Below, piece after piece: positions 51,178-61,203 of a stretch of DNA of 64,000 bases; the stretch's first letter is position 1, and the number at the start of each line of letters is the position of its first letter. The DNA comes from Xenorhabdus hominickii (GTDB lineage: Bacteria > Pseudomonadota > Gammaproteobacteria > Enterobacterales > Enterobacteriaceae), in contig NZ_NJAI01000006.1 of assembly GCF_002632725.1 (NCBI RefSeq), forward strand, positions 252,713 through 316,712. Reading direction: 5' to 3'. A program made the translations under genes and the position numbers. The notes below the pieces were generated by a model that did no database searches, was not told the origin of the DNA, and worked only from the letters and a program-made list of their open reading frames with translations.

Positions 51178-51522
51178 TTATAAAGCTGCGATAATTTTGA
51201 TTTCTACTTTATATTCTGGGTGCATTAATTCGGCCTGAACGGTACAACGAACAGGTGCACTTCCAGCGACAACCCACGCATCCCAAGCGATGTTCATGCC
51301 CGCAAAATCGGCTTTATCTGCCAGAAAAATCATGGTATCAAGGATTTTGCTTTTATCTGAACCAAGGCGATGTAACAGCGTATCAATGGCAGCCAGTGTA
51401 TCGACTGTTTGTTCTATAATATCGCCGTCCAGCTTTTCTGGTATGCTGGTATAATAAATGGTGTCATTGTGAACAACCGCTTCTGACCAACGGGCATTGG
51501 GATCAATACGTTTAATAGTCAT
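51178..51522 (-). CDS. yoaB: RidA family protein YoaB
   Basis: A 114-residue YjgF/YER057c/UK114 protein. It ends in PVRCTVQAELMHPEYKVEIKIIA, including the conserved Arg and Glu of the trimer-interface pocket. It probably deaminates reactive enamine/imine metabolites or is a paralogue without that role. The start MTIKRID matches E. coli YoaB; the longer frame upstream is not supported. Divergent from yoaA as in E. coli. Confidence 0.92.
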   Translation of the reverse strand: MTIKRIDPNARWSEAVVHNDTIYYTSIPEKLDGDIIEQTVDTLAAIDTLLHRLGSDKSKILDTMIFLADKADFAGMNIAWDAWVVAGSAPVRCTVQAELMHPEYKVEIKIIAAL

Positions 51523-51621
51523 TAAATGTCCTGTTAATTTATACAGTTTTTTGCTGAATTGGGTAGTTATTACAATCCAGTATTGGCATAATTCTGCCAC
51601 ATTTTATTGAAGAGACAATCC

Positions 51622-53538
51622 GTGTCAGACGATTTTGCGAAAAATGGCGTGCTTGCCAAAGCTATAACGGGTTTTAAGCCACGTGATGCCCAACGGGAAA
51701 TGTCTTCAGCTATTACAACTGCGATCAAAAAACAGCAACAATTGGTGGTAGAAGCAGGTACAGGAACCGGTAAAACCTTTGCTTACCTGGTTCCTGCTTT
51801 ACGTTCCGGTAAAAAGGTGATCATTTCCACGGGTTCCAAAGCATTGCAGGATCAGCTCTACAATCGCGATCTCCCGACTATCGTTGATGCTTTGGACTTT
51901 AAGGGTAATCTGGCGCTATTAAAAGGGCGTTCAAATTACTTATGCCTTGAACGCCTTGAACAACAGTTAATCGGTAATTCCCAGATGGAAGCCGAAATAC
52001 TGACGGAAGTGATCAAACTGAGGCATTGGTCAGCACAGACGGTAGAGGGTGATATTAGTACTTGTCATCAAATTGCGGAAGACAGCACGGTTTGGCCATT
52101 GGTTACGAGCACTAATGATAATTGCCTTGGCAGTGATTGCCCAAGCTATCAGGAATGTTTCGTACTGAAAGCTCGCCGCAAAGCGATGGAAGCGGATGTG
52201 GTCATTGTTAACCATCATTTATTTATGGCGGATGTGGTGATTAAAGATACCGGATTTGGCGAATTAATCCCGCAGGCTGATGTCGTCATATTTGATGAAG
52301 CACATCAAATTCCTGATATCGCCAGTCAATATTTTGGTCAGCAATTAAGCAGTCGCCAATTGATGGATTTATCGCGTGATATCATCATAGCTTACCGTAC
52401 CGAAGTGCGTGATCAGGCTCAATTGCAAAAAAGTGCTGACCGACTTAGCCAAAGCGCACAGGATTTTCGCTTATCTTTGGGAGAAAACAGCTATAGGGGT
52501 AATCTTCGTGAAGCTTTGCAGCAGCCGCAAATTCAACGTGTATTAGTACGGTTAGATGATGCGCTGGAGCTTTGCTATGACGTGATGAAACTCTCCTTGG
52601 GGCGCTCAGCTATGCTGGATGCTGCGTTTGAACGGGTAACGATTTATCGCAATCGTCTTAAGCGCCTGATTGATGTTACGATCCCGAATTACAGTTATTG
52701 GTTTGAAAGTTATGGGCGGCATTTTTTGCTGGCACTGACACCGTTATCTGTTTCCGATAAGTTCAGTGAGATGATCCTAGCACAATCGGGGTGTTGGATT
52801 TTTACCTCGGCAACCTTGTCGGTTAATGAACAACTTGATCACTTCACAGAACGTTTAGGACTAAAGCAAGCTCAAACGCTGCTTCTGCCCAGTCCCTTTG
52901 ATTATCAGCGCCAGATGCTATTGTGTGTTCCACGCCATTTACCTTCGCCTAATCAGCAGGGAGGCGCAAAATGGCTTGCTCGCATGTTAAAACCATTGAT
53001 TGAAAGCAATAAAGGGCGCTGTTTTTTCCTTTGTACTTCCCATCAAATGATGCGCAGCTTAGCGGAAGAATTCCGCGCCAGCATGACACTTCCGGTATTG
53101 GTACAGGGAGAAACGAGTAAGGGGCAACTGTTGTCACAATTTATTTCAGCGGGTAATGCTTTACTGGTGGCTACAGGTAGTTTTTGGGAGGGAGTAGATG
53201 TTCGAGGGGATGCGCTGTCCTGCGTTATTATTGATAAATTACCGTTTACTGCACCGGATGATCCACTGCTGAAAGCTCGTATTGAAGATTGTCAGTTGAA
53301 AGGCGGTGATGCTTTTAACGAAGTTCAACTTCCCGATGCGGTTATCAGTTTGAAACAAGGGGTTGGGCGTTTGATCCGCGATATTGATGACTATGGTGTT
53401 GTTGTCATCTGTGATAACCGATTGGTGATGCGTCCATATGGTGAAGTGTTTTTGAACAGTCTGCCAGCTGCATATCGTACCCGTGATTTATCAAAAGCAG
53501 CCGCATTTCTTAAATCTCGGCCATCAGAGTCAGAGTAA
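51622..53538 (+). CDS. yoaA: DinG-family XPD-like ATP-dependent helicase YoaA
   Basis: A 638-residue superfamily 2 Fe-S helicase. Walker A is EAGTGTGKT, the DEAH box FDEAH, and Fe-S cluster cysteines lie in CLGSDCPSYQEC with one further upstream. The start is taken at GTG (MSDDFAKNG), matching MTDDFAPDG of E. coli; an in-frame TTG five codons earlier is also possible. YoaA works with the HolC clamp-loader subunit in replication-fork repair. Confidence 0.94.
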   Translation: MSDDFAKNGVLAKAITGFKPRDAQREMSSAITTAIKKQQQLVVEAGTGTGKTFAYLVPALRSGKKVIISTGSKALQDQLYNRDLPTIVDALDFKGNLALLKGRSNYLCLERLEQQLIGNSQMEAEILTEVIKLRHWSAQTVEGDISTCHQIAEDSTVWPLVTSTNDNCLGSDCPSYQECFVLKARRKAMEADVVIVNHHLFMADVVIKDTGFGELIPQADVVIFDEAHQIPDIASQYFGQQLSSRQLMDLSRDIIIAYRTEVRDQAQLQKSADRLSQSAQDFRLSLGENSYRGNLREALQQPQIQRVLVRLDDALELCYDVMKLSLGRSAMLDAAFERVTIYRNRLKRLIDVTIPNYSYWFESYGRHFLLALTPLSVSDKFSEMILAQSGCWIFTSATLSVNEQLDHFTERLGLKQAQTLLLPSPFDYQRQMLLCVPRHLPSPNQQGGAKWLARMLKPLIESNKGRCFFLCTSHQMMRSLAEEFRASMTLPVLVQGETSKGQLLSQFISAGNALLVATGSFWEGVDVRGDALSCVIIDKLPFTAPDDPLLKARIEDCQLKGGDAFNEVQLPDAVISLKQGVGRLIRDIDDYGVVVICDNRLVMRPYGEVFLNSLPAAYRTRDLSKAAAFLKSRPSESE

Positions 53539-53602
53539 AATTGTCGGGGTTATGATAGTATAGATCCCTTGTTTTGAATTCAATTCTTGCCGGAGTTAAG
53601 GC

Positions 53603-54298
53603 ATGTCCACGCGGATTTTAGCTATTGATACTGCAACTGAAGCTTGTTCTGTTGCACTTTGGAATGAAGGTGCCGTTGAAGCACAGTTTGAGATTTCCCC
53701 ACGAGAACACACCCAACGTATTTTACCGATGGTGCAAAATGTATTATCGAAAGGTAGTGTGAGCCTGCAACAACTGAATGCGTTGGCATTTGGCCGTGGG
53801 CCGGGCAGTTTCACAGGCGTGCGGATTGGTGTTGGTATTGCCCAAGGACTGGCATTGGGCGCTGAATTGCCGCTGCTTGGTGTTTCTTCCCTAAAAACGA
53901 TGGCTCAGGGGGCCTTTCGCCTGAAAGAAGCAACAAATGTTTTGGTTGCCATTGATGCACGGATGGGAGAAGTTTATTGGGGGCAATACAGCCGTAATTC
54001 GCAGGGTGTATGGCAAGGTGATGAAACCGAGTCAGTTTTAAAACCTGAACAGGCACAAGCGATAATGAGTTCCTTGTCTGGTGAGTGGGTGATTGCCGGA
54101 ACGGGGTGGGAAGCCTATCCTCAATTATTGGAGAGTCATTTATCATTGGTAACCAGTGATATTACACTGCCTTATGCGGAAGACATGTTACCACTGGCTG
54201 TTCAAATGTGGAACGCGGGGGAAGCAACAACAGTTGAAAATGCGGAACCTGTTTATCTGCGTAATGAAGTAACATGGAAAAAATTACCCGGCCGTTAA
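53603..54298 (+). CDS. tsaB: tRNA threonylcarbamoyladenosine biosynthesis protein TsaB
   Basis: A 231-residue ASKHA-fold protein (formerly YeaZ). N-terminus [15 protein letters not shown] and [12 protein letters not shown] are diagnostic. It scaffolds TsaD and TsaE for t6A37 modification of ANN-decoding tRNAs. Same order as E. coli: yoaA, tsaB, yeaY, fadD, rnd. Confidence 0.95.
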   Translation: MSTRILAIDTATEACSVALWNEGAVEAQFEISPREHTQRILPMVQNVLSKGSVSLQQLNALAFGRGPGSFTGVRIGVGIAQGLALGAELPLLGVSSLKTMAQGAFRLKEATNVLVAIDARMGEVYWGQYSRNSQGVWQGDETESVLKPEQAQAIMSSLSGEWVIAGTGWEAYPQLLESHLSLVTSDITLPYAEDMLPLAVQMWNAGEATTVENAEPVYLRNEVTWKKLPGR

Positions 54299-54420
54299 GG
54301 TTATTGTGACTATTAGGGTAAAACGCATGCAACTTGGCGGCAGGAAGTGATGTTTATCAGTATATACGATCGTTAGGTTATCAATAGTCAGTCTGATTTT
54401 TCCAGAATTGGAGGATTTAT

Positions 54421-55008
54421 ATGCTCAATGGAACATCCTACCAGAGGATAATAAGAACGGCAGTACTGTTGGGAACGATGATACTTGCAGGTTGTATGTC
54501 GATCCCTGATACCATCAAAGGAACGACCGAAACACCCGTGGAAAATTTGCTTTCTGTCAAAAATGCGCCTGAACTCTATATTGGGCATGAAGGGCGCTTT
54601 GGTGGAAAAGTACTTAGTGTCTTAAATGAAAAAGATCGAACCCGGTTGGAAATTTCTGCGGTGCCACTGGCTGATAACGCTGTTCCATATTTGCAAGCAG
54701 TTTCTTTGGGGCGCATATATGCTTACGTGAATAATTTCTTAGAACCCACAGATTTTAAAAATCATTATGTGACTGTGGTTGGTTTGATCACTGGCATTGA
54801 ACAGGGAAAAGTAGGTAATAGCCCGTATAGCTATGTTGAAATAAATGTCACAGGTTTTAAACGCTGGAATGAATCTCAGCGAATCATTTTGCCTGCTGCT
54901 ATTAGCTCAGAACCATGGGGCTATTATGGTAATCCTTATGACCCATTGGCTTGGGGATTCTATTCTTCATCTCAACCTGCACCGATTGAAAATATTTTAA
55001 CGGAGTAA
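54421..55008 (+). CDS. yeaY: Slp family outer-membrane lipoprotein YeaY
   Basis: A 195-residue lipoprotein. The signal peptide ends LLGTMILAGC, lipidated Cys about residue 25, followed by Met, compatible with outer-membrane sorting. The mature domain is Slp-like (GHEGRFGGKVLSV, YVTVVGLITG). The precise role is unknown; Slp proteins are linked to starvation and acid stress. A GGAGG site precedes the ATG. Confidence 0.9.
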   Translation: MLNGTSYQRIIRTAVLLGTMILAGCMSIPDTIKGTTETPVENLLSVKNAPELYIGHEGRFGGKVLSVLNEKDRTRLEISAVPLADNAVPYLQAVSLGRIYAYVNNFLEPTDFKNHYVTVVGLITGIEQGKVGNSPYSYVEINVTGFKRWNESQRIILPAAISSEPWGYYGNPYDPLAWGFYSSSQPAPIENILTE

Positions 55009-55043
55009 TCCTACCCGTTGAGCAAATTAATACAGACACTATA

Positions 55044-55077
55044 AAATAGCCTTGTGATTACCAAGGCTATTTTTTTG
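55044..55077 (+). terminator. yeaY terminator
   Basis: Stem AATAGCCTTG/CAAGGCTATT with an 8-base loop and seven T. Confidence 0.92.
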
Positions 55078-55257
55078 TTAAATCCTATTTTAATTCTATT
55101 CTTAATAATTATCTTCTATTAGGTTATCCTTCTTATAACTATTTTGAATAACGGTGTGACTTTAAGTCAAAAATAAGTAAATAGGTGTATAATTAACAAA
55201 TTATAAATATGATTATTAATAAGTTGATTAACTAATTGATAATTAATGAAAAAAATG

Positions 55258-55286
55258 AAGGCAGCAGAAGCTGCCTTATTTTTTTG
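55258..55286 (+). terminator. second, orphan rho-independent terminator upstream of fadD
   Basis: Stem AAGGCAGC/GCTGCCTT with loop AGAA and a T-run. It lies 180 bp after the yeaY terminator with no open frame between them, so it may end a small untranslated transcript. The 435-bp yeaY-fadD gap holds no protein gene that I can see. Confidence 0.8.
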
Positions 55287-55346
55287 CAGAGATTAATAGT
55301 ATTAAATTAGTGATGTGTATCGCCAACCTGAACATTGTTGCTTTTC

Positions 55347-55365
55347 AAACTGGTACGCTGAGTTA
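55347..55365. promoter_or_regulatory. candidate FadR site upstream of fadD
   Basis: AAACTGGTACGCTGAGTTA resembles the FadR consensus AACTGGTCNGACNTGTT, with preserved CTGGT and a half-conserved right arm. Located about 80 bp before the fadD start. FadR control of fadD is established in E. coli; this particular site is inferred by eye. Confidence 0.35.
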
Positions 55366-55443
55366 ATAATTTGTTAAATATGCAGGTCTGGTTTGTTTTA
55401 TGGTCAGTGATTACATCGCAATTAGATTTCAGGAGTATTCAAC

Positions 55444-57135
55444 TTGGAAAAAGTCTGGCTAAAACATTATCCGGCAGATGTTCCGGCAGAGATCGATCCC
55501 GATCGTTATTCGTCGTTGATTGAAATGTTTGAAAATGCTGTGGCACGTTATGCCGATCAAGTCGCATTTATCAATATGGGCGAGGTGATGACTTTCCGTA
55601 AATTGGAGGAACGGAGCCGAGCTTTTTCTGCTTACTTACAGAATGGACTGGGGCTGAAAAAAGGGGATCGTGTGGCATTGATGATGCCAAATTTACTGCA
55701 ATATCCTGTGGCACTGTTTGGTATTCTCCGTGCTGGGATGATAGCGGTAAATGTTAATCCGCTTTATACCCCACGTGAATTAGAACATCAGCTTAATGAC
55801 AGTGGGACATCCGCTATTGTCATTGTTTCTAACTTCGCTCATACCTTAGAAAAAGCTGTTTTTAATACACAAGTCAAACATGTCATTTTGACGCGTATGG
55901 GAGATCAACTTTCCCGTCCGAAAGGAACATTAGTCGATTTCGTTGTTAAATACGTTAAGCGCCTTGTGCCGAAATATCATTTACCGGATGCCATTTCATT
56001 CCGTAGTGCTATGCACAAAGGCTACCGTATGCAGTATGTCAAACCGGATGTGAAAGGTGAAGATTTAGCATTCCTGCAATATACGGGGGGAACCACTGGG
56101 ATTGCCAAAGGTGCAATGCTGACTCATCGTAATATGCTGGCAAACCTCGAACAGGCTAAAGCCAGTTATGCTCCTTTATTGAAGGTTGGGGAAGAGCTAG
56201 TGATAACGGCCCTGCCGTTGTACCATATCTTTGCTTTGACGATAAATTGCCTGTTTTTCATTGAATTGGGGGGACAAAATCTGTTGATTACCAACCCTCG
56301 CGATGTAAACGGCACGGTCAAAGAGCTATCGCGTTATCGCTTCACTGCGTTGTCGGGTGTTAACACGCTGTTCAATGCTTGGCTGAATAGCCCAGAATTC
56401 CAGAAGCTGAATTTCTCCTCATTGCGTTTGTCTGTTGGTGGTGGCATGGCTGTGCAAAGATCAGTGGCCGAAAAATGGCAAAACCTAACTGGTTGTCATC
56501 TACTGGAAGGTTATGGATTGACAGAATGTTCTCCTCTGGTTTCAGCTAACCCTCATAACTTGACTTATTACAGTGGCAGTATTGGTTTCCCCGTTGCTTC
56601 GACAGAGATCAAACTGGTGGGTGAGAATGGTAACGAAGTCCCTGAGGGAGAAGCGGGTGAAATGTGGGTGCGTGGTCCACAGGTGATGAAAGGTTATTGG
56701 AATCGTCCAGATGCCACTGCGGAAGTGCTTAAAGATGGATGGTTGGCAACAGGGGATATTGCCAGAATAGATGAAAAATGTTTTTTCAACATTGTTGATC
56801 GGAAAAAAGACATGATTTTGGTTTCCGGTTTCAATGTCTATCCAAATGAAGTAGAAGATATTGTTTCTTCCCATCCTAAAGTGTTAGAGTCAGCAGCAAT
56901 CGGCGTTCTGAGTAAAAACTCAGGAGAAATTGTCAAAGTGTTTGTGGTTCGTAAAGATCGCAGCTTAACTGAGGATGAACTGAAGACACATTGTCGTCGT
57001 TACCTGACAGGATATAAGGTGCCAAAGCTCATTGAATTCCGCGAAGAGTTGCCAAAATCCAACGTAGGAAAAATTCTTCGTAAAGAGCTACGTAACGAAG
57101 AGTTGGCAAAAGCGGACAATGTTGCTAAAAGTTGA
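55444..57135 (+). CDS. fadD: long-chain fatty-acid--CoA ligase FadD
   Basis: A 563-residue acyl-CoA synthetase. AMP-binding motif [13 protein letters not shown] and the fatty acyl-CoA signature [20 protein letters not shown] are present, with catalytic Lys in [11 protein letters not shown]. It activates imported long-chain fatty acids at the inner membrane face. TTG start as in E. coli (matching KKVWLNRYPADVP), with CAGGAG upstream. Confidence 0.95.
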   Translation: MEKVWLKHYPADVPAEIDPDRYSSLIEMFENAVARYADQVAFINMGEVMTFRKLEERSRAFSAYLQNGLGLKKGDRVALMMPNLLQYPVALFGILRAGMIAVNVNPLYTPRELEHQLNDSGTSAIVIVSNFAHTLEKAVFNTQVKHVILTRMGDQLSRPKGTLVDFVVKYVKRLVPKYHLPDAISFRSAMHKGYRMQYVKPDVKGEDLAFLQYTGGTTGIAKGAMLTHRNMLANLEQAKASYAPLLKVGEELVITALPLYHIFALTINCLFFIELGGQNLLITNPRDVNGTVKELSRYRFTALSGVNTLFNAWLNSPEFQKLNFSSLRLSVGGGMAVQRSVAEKWQNLTGCHLLEGYGLTECSPLVSANPHNLTYYSGSIGFPVASTEIKLVGENGNEVPEGEAGEMWVRGPQVMKGYWNRPDATAEVLKDGWLATGDIARIDEKCFFNIVDRKKDMILVSGFNVYPNEVEDIVSSHPKVLESAAIGVLSKNSGEIVKVFVVRKDRSLTEDELKTHCRRYLTGYKVPKLIEFREELPKSNVGKILRKELRNEELAKADNVAKS

Positions 57136-57148
57136 TCAGGCTCATTTC

Positions 57149-57210
57149 TATACCCAATAGATTTTTTAGGTGTAGCTCACAAAACTGCAACTTGAAAGAA
57201 AAACCGTATA
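57149..57210. repeat. small repeat element with inverted TATA-CC ends
   Basis: A 62-bp non-coding element between fadD and its terminator: begins TATACCCAATAGATTTTTTAGG and ends GCAACTTGAAAGAAAAACCGTATA. It shares both ends with the degenerate copy at 47259-47315 and the TATACCC end with the element at 33045. Confidence 0.6.
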
Positions 57211-57247
57211 AGAGTAGATGAAAAAGTTTTAAGATCGCTATCACATT

Positions 57248-57277
57248 AACAACGCCGGTTTTTACCGGCGTTGTTGT
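57248..57277. terminator. terminator hairpin between fadD and rnd
   Basis: Stem AACAACGCCGG/CCGGCGTTGTT with a T-rich loop and a following TGTACATATTTT, just before rnd. Confidence 0.8.
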
Positions 57278-57310
57278 ACATATTTTATGAATGGCTAAGA
57301 GAATGATGTT

Positions 57311-58441
57311 TTGAATTATCAGTTGATTGCTTCCGATGACCAATTACAGTCAATCTGTGATCGGGCAAAAAAACATGCAAGAATTGCATTAGATACCGAA
57401 TTTATACGTACACGGACGTATTACCCCCAATTAGGTTTGATACAACTGTTTGATGGTGAACGTCTTTCTCTGATTGACCCTCTTGAAATTTCGCAATGGC
57501 AACCTTTGAAGGATCTATTGACTGATTCAAACGTATTAAAATTTATCCATGCTGGTAGTGAAGATTTAGAGGTTTTTGGTAATAGTTTTCAATGTTTGCC
57601 AGCCCCCATGATCGATACTCAAGTACTGGCTGCATTTATTGGTCATCCTATGTCATGTGGATTCGCAACATTGGTTTCTGAATATCTGCATGTGGAGTTA
57701 GATAAGAGCGAATCACGCACTGATTGGTTGGCACGTCCGTTGAGTGGAAAGCAGTGTGAGTATGCTGCCGCTGATGTCTACTATTTATTGCCACTCGCTG
57801 ATATTCTGATGGAAAAAACAGAGCAAGCGGGATATATGGATGCGGCAAAAAATGAAAGTGAGATGATTGCCCAACGTCGCCAAGAAGTGTTGATGCCGGA
57901 ACTCGCTTACAAGGATATTGGCAATGCATGGCAATTGCGCCCGAGACAATTGGCCTGTTTGAAAAAACTGGCTGCTTGGCGATTAAATCAGGCACGGGAG
58001 CGTGATCTGGCGGTTAACTTTGTAATCCGCGAAGAGAATTTATGGCAAGTTGCCCGCTATATGCCGACGTCTCTGGGGGAATTGGATGCGTTGGGATTGA
58101 GTGGCCAAGAAATCCGTTGTCATGGTCGCCGATTATTGGTAATGGCAGCAGAGAGCAAAGATATTCCAGAGGAAGAATGCCCGGCTCAAATTATGAATTT
58201 GATTGATTATCCGAGTTATCGTAAGGCGTTCAAAGAAATTAAATTATTGGTTACTCAAGTGAGTGAGTCCCATCATTTCAGTGCAGAACTGCTGGCATCT
58301 CGCCGACAAATTAATCAATTACTAAATTGGCATTGGAAACTGAAATCACTGGAAAATCAGCCCGAATTATTCCGGGGCTGGCGAGGGAAGTTGCTGGTAC
58401 AACCCATTGCAGAGATATTGGCGAATTACTCCGCCCAATAG
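57311..58441 (+). CDS. rnd: ribonuclease D
   Basis: A 376-residue 3'-exoribonuclease. DEDD-type catalytic residues: Asp and Glu in ALDTEFIRT, Asp in MIDTQ, and Tyr/Asp in YAAADVYYL. HRDC domains follow. It trims tRNA 3' ends. TTG start, corresponding to MNYQMI in E. coli rnd, which also uses a UUG. Confidence 0.95.
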   Translation: MNYQLIASDDQLQSICDRAKKHARIALDTEFIRTRTYYPQLGLIQLFDGERLSLIDPLEISQWQPLKDLLTDSNVLKFIHAGSEDLEVFGNSFQCLPAPMIDTQVLAAFIGHPMSCGFATLVSEYLHVELDKSESRTDWLARPLSGKQCEYAAADVYYLLPLADILMEKTEQAGYMDAAKNESEMIAQRRQEVLMPELAYKDIGNAWQLRPRQLACLKKLAAWRLNQARERDLAVNFVIREENLWQVARYMPTSLGELDALGLSGQEIRCHGRRLLVMAAESKDIPEEECPAQIMNLIDYPSYRKAFKEIKLLVTQVSESHHFSAELLASRRQINQLLNWHWKLKSLENQPELFRGWRGKLLVQPIAEILANYSAQ

Positions 58442-58476
58442 CGACTTCAATTTCTCTGTTTTAATTCGCATAGTTT

Positions 58477-58510
58477 CGATTCCCTGCCCGGCTTAACGGG
58501 CAGGGAATCG
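58477..58510. terminator. long hairpin after rnd
   Basis: Perfect 14-bp stem CGATTCCCTGCCCG/CGGGCAGGGAATCG with a six-base loop. There is no strong T-run on either strand, so it may stabilise a 3' end rather than terminate. Confidence 0.5.
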
Positions 58511-58519
58511 AAGATAGAA

Positions 58520-58740
58520 CTATACTTGTGACACTATTTCAGCAGCAGTATCATTTTCATCTTCGCTGATGCTAAACCACGATAATACTGCATCCGACGA
58601 AACCAACCCTTAGCTGTTCTAAACTGTATTTCCCGTCCTATTGGATCGTAATAGTGTGTATCAGCATAAGCCAGTTTGCGCGCACTATCATCGGTCACAT
58701 AACGCTAATCATCCAGAAAATAAGGTTGATAGGTATAGGA
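58520..58740 (-). pseudogene. relic of insecticidal Tc toxin B subunit C-terminal core (TcaC/TcdB-like)
   Basis: On the minus strand, about 70 codons read YQPYFLDD, stop (TAG at 58705-58707), [41 protein letters not shown]; after a one-base deletion near 58580 (CGTGG for CCGTGG) the frame continues [19 protein letters not shown] and ends at TAG. YYDPxGREI, TAKGW and PWFSxxEDENDTA are the terminal hallmarks of TcB proteins in Photorhabdus and Xenorhabdus, recognised from memory. Nothing of the remaining roughly 1400 residues is present, so it is a dead end fragment left by deletion. The rest of the rnd-minE gap holds two hairpins only. Confidence 0.8.
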
Positions 58741-58860
58741 TTAATGCCAATTATTCGTTAGTCATGTAATGAATATGGAGAGAATGATTACCAAAATAGG
58801 AGAGGGATGGGAATTGGAAAAAAATGAGAGGAAGACATTAATGGATATGTTGAATATTTG

Positions 58861-58888
58861 AAATCGGGATGTACCGACATCCCGATTT
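58861..58888. terminator. hairpin after minE
   Basis: Stem AAATCGGGATGT/ACATCCCGATTT with ACCG loop, about 50 bp beyond the minE stop; A/T flanks on both sides. Confidence 0.7.
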
Positions 58889-58936
58889 ATTCTTGAAAAA
58901 TCATACGCTTAAATTAAATAGCATCATTTAATGGTG

Positions 58937-59206
58937 CTATTTTGGCGATTCTTCAGTTTCTGGTAATGTTACATTGAGCTCTAATACGGAAATATCATCA
59001 TTTTTCTGCTCAAACTGGACAGAAAGCATTTCTGGGTCGATTTGTACATATTTACAAATAACGGCCAGAATATCCCGTTTCATTTCGGGCAGATAAGCAG
59101 GCTCGGAATCACCGCGCCGACGCTCTGCCACGATGATTTGCAGCCGCTCCTTGGCAATATTGGCTGTCGGTTTTTTTCTCGACAGGAAGAAATCTAACAA
59201 AGCCAT
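58937..59206 (-). CDS. minE: cell division topological specificity factor MinE
   Basis: An 89-residue protein. The N-terminal amphipathic [16 protein letters not shown] targets the membrane, the anti-MinCD helix includes [14 protein letters not shown], and the C-terminal dimerisation part follows. It drives MinD oscillation. Three bases separate it from minD. Confidence 0.96.
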   Translation of the reverse strand: MALLDFFLSRKKPTANIAKERLQIIVAERRRGDSEPAYLPEMKRDILAVICKYVQIDPEMLSVQFEQKNDDISVLELNVTLPETEESPK

Positions 59207-59209
59207 GCG

Positions 59210-60022
59210 TTACCCCCCAAACAGGCGTTTTAAAAAGCCTTTTTTTTCTTCTTCGATGAAACGGAAAGGCCGTTCTTCACCAAGTAAACGTAAAACAGTA
59301 TCTTCGTATGCTTTACCTGCATCAGATTCTTTATCCAGAATAACCGGTTCTCCCTGATTGGATGAGCGGAGAACGGACTGATCTTCTGGGATGACGCCAA
59401 GTAAAGGAATACACAGAATTTCCAATACATCTTCCATGCTAAGCATATCGCCACGGCTCACGCGTCCCGGGTTATAACGTGTCAGCAGAAGATGCTCTTT
59501 AATAGGTTCATTGCTTTTTTCTGCACGGCGTGATTTAGAGGCTAAGATGCCTAGAATACGATCGGAGTCACGAACAGATGAGACTTCTGGGTTTGTTGTA
59601 ATAATTGCTTCATCGGCAAAATAGAGTGCCATCAATGCACCGCTTTCAATACCAGCAGGGGAATCGCAGATAATAAATTCAAATCCCTGTTGATCTAATT
59701 CATTCAGGATTTTTTCAACACCATCACGTGTGAGTGCTTCTTTATCGCGAGTTTGAGATGCAGGCAAGATATATAGATTTTCAGTACGCTTATCTTTGAT
59801 TAGCGCTTGATTTAAGCTGGCATCACCTTGAATGATGTTCACGAAGTCAAAAACCACTCGGCGTTCACAGCCCATGATCAAATCGAGGTTTCGTAGACCG
59901 ATATCAAAATCGATAACTACGGTTTTTTTCCCTCTTTGGGCGAGACCGGTAGCAATGGCCGCGCTTGAAGTGGTTTTGCCAACGCCACCTTTACCAGATG
60001 TAACAACAATAATGCGTGCCAT
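59210..60022 (-). CDS. minD: septum site-determining ATPase MinD
   Basis: A 270-residue deviant Walker ATPase: GKGGVGKTTSS with the signature Lys, Switch II in DSPAGIE, and C-terminal amphipathic membrane-targeting helix KKGFLKRLFGG. It recruits MinC to the poles. In operon minC-minD-minE. Confidence 0.97.
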   Translation of the reverse strand: MARIIVVTSGKGGVGKTTSSAAIATGLAQRGKKTVVIDFDIGLRNLDLIMGCERRVVFDFVNIIQGDASLNQALIKDKRTENLYILPASQTRDKEALTRDGVEKILNELDQQGFEFIICDSPAGIESGALMALYFADEAIITTNPEVSSVRDSDRILGILASKSRRAEKSNEPIKEHLLLTRYNPGRVSRGDMLSMEDVLEILCIPLLGVIPEDQSVLRSSNQGEPVILDKESDAGKAYEDTVLRLLGEERPFRFIEEEKKGFLKRLFGG

Positions 60023-60045
60023 GAAGCGATTCCTTGTTATAAGGG

Positions 60046-60729
60046 CTAGACTAAGGTTTCAATAGTTAATTCGTTATTTACCAGACGTAATTTTGCGGCT
60101 TTACCGACAAAACTTTCTGGAATTTTTTCGCTGAGCCAATATTGACCGGCAATAGAAGTGAGTTCTGCATTTAAATGGGTGCAGAAAATCTGGCTCTCTT
60201 GGTCGCCAGATGCGCCTGCCAACACCCGTCCACGCAGCATACCGTATATATGAATATTCCCATCAGCGATTAATTCTGCACCAGCGCTTACATTATTTGT
60301 CACAATGAGGTCGCTATTTGGTGCATAAATTCTTTGTCCTGAACGAACAGGCGTACTAATTATACGAGTTTTTTTGAAAATAGGTTCGGTCGGTTTATTT
60401 TCTTGAGTAAGAACTTTCTGACTTTTACCTTCTTTCAATAAAGGGAGTTCAGATTTTAGAACAACTTTTCGTTGTTCTTCACTTTGACATCCACTGATGC
60501 CAACAACACGCAACCCAACAGACTCAATGGCTCGGTGGAGTGCGAGGAGATCTGCCTCGATAGGGAGATCCGATATATTGATAACAACAGGAGCATTTTT
60601 TAGGAATTCAGGAGCTTGCTCCATTTTTTCCTGAATAGCTTTATGAATGACTTCCGGCTGGTCATCATGCAAATGAACGACCGAAAGCGTAAAATTACTG
60701 CCTTTTAGCTCAATTGGCGACTGTGGCAT
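60046..60729 (-). CDS. minC: septum site-determining protein MinC
   Basis: A 227-residue FtsZ inhibitor. N-terminal FtsZ-binding domain; the C-terminal beta-helix with [15 protein letters not shown] and [14 protein letters not shown] contacts MinD. First gene of minCDE, divergent from ycgL across 148 bp. Confidence 0.96.
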   Translation of the reverse strand: MPQSPIELKGSNFTLSVVHLHDDQPEVIHKAIQEKMEQAPEFLKNAPVVINISDLPIEADLLALHRAIESVGLRVVGISGCQSEEQRKVVLKSELPLLKEGKSQKVLTQENKPTEPIFKKTRIISTPVRSGQRIYAPNSDLIVTNNVSAGAELIADGNIHIYGMLRGRVLAGASGDQESQIFCTHLNAELTSIAGQYWLSEKIPESFVGKAAKLRLVNNELTIETLV

Positions 60730-60877
60730 CGATATTCTGACTCAGCAAGGTTAAGTTTTCCGGAGCAGTTTCCTAGAACGGCCTCTGGAAGACGATATTA
60801 TTAAATATAATAAGCATGTTATAGTTAGTGAATTATTCAAGCAAGCTGCATAGTTAATTTAAATAGAGTTGATGACA

Positions 60878-61156
60878 ATGATTTGTGTAATCTATAAAAG
60901 CCTAAAACGTGACCAAACATATCTTTATATTGAAAAAAAAGATGATTTTTTGCGTGTTCCAGAAGAGCTATTAAAAACATTTGGTGAACCTCAATATTCA
61001 ATGATGATTTCATTAGCAGAAAAACAGAAACTCGCTAACGCAGATATTGAAAAAGTTAAATCGGCTTTGAATGAACAGGGGTTTTATCTACAAGTGCCAC
61101 CGCCAGTGGAAAGTTTGATTAATGAACATCTGGCTTCAAACAAACCTAGCAAGTAA
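60878..61156 (+). CDS. ycgL: YcgL domain-containing protein
   Basis: A 92-residue YcgL protein ([31 protein letters not shown]). Starting at 60878 aligns with MFCVIYRSS of E. coli and gives sensible spacing from AGAG; ATG at 60872 is the alternative. Function unknown. Confidence 0.9.
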   Translation: MICVIYKSLKRDQTYLYIEKKDDFLRVPEELLKTFGEPQYSMMISLAEKQKLANADIEKVKSALNEQGFYLQVPPPVESLINEHLASNKPSK

Positions 61157-61203
61157 TGAAAAATAACTAGCAAGGGCTTGATCCTGAACTGAGGAGCTGA
61201 TTT

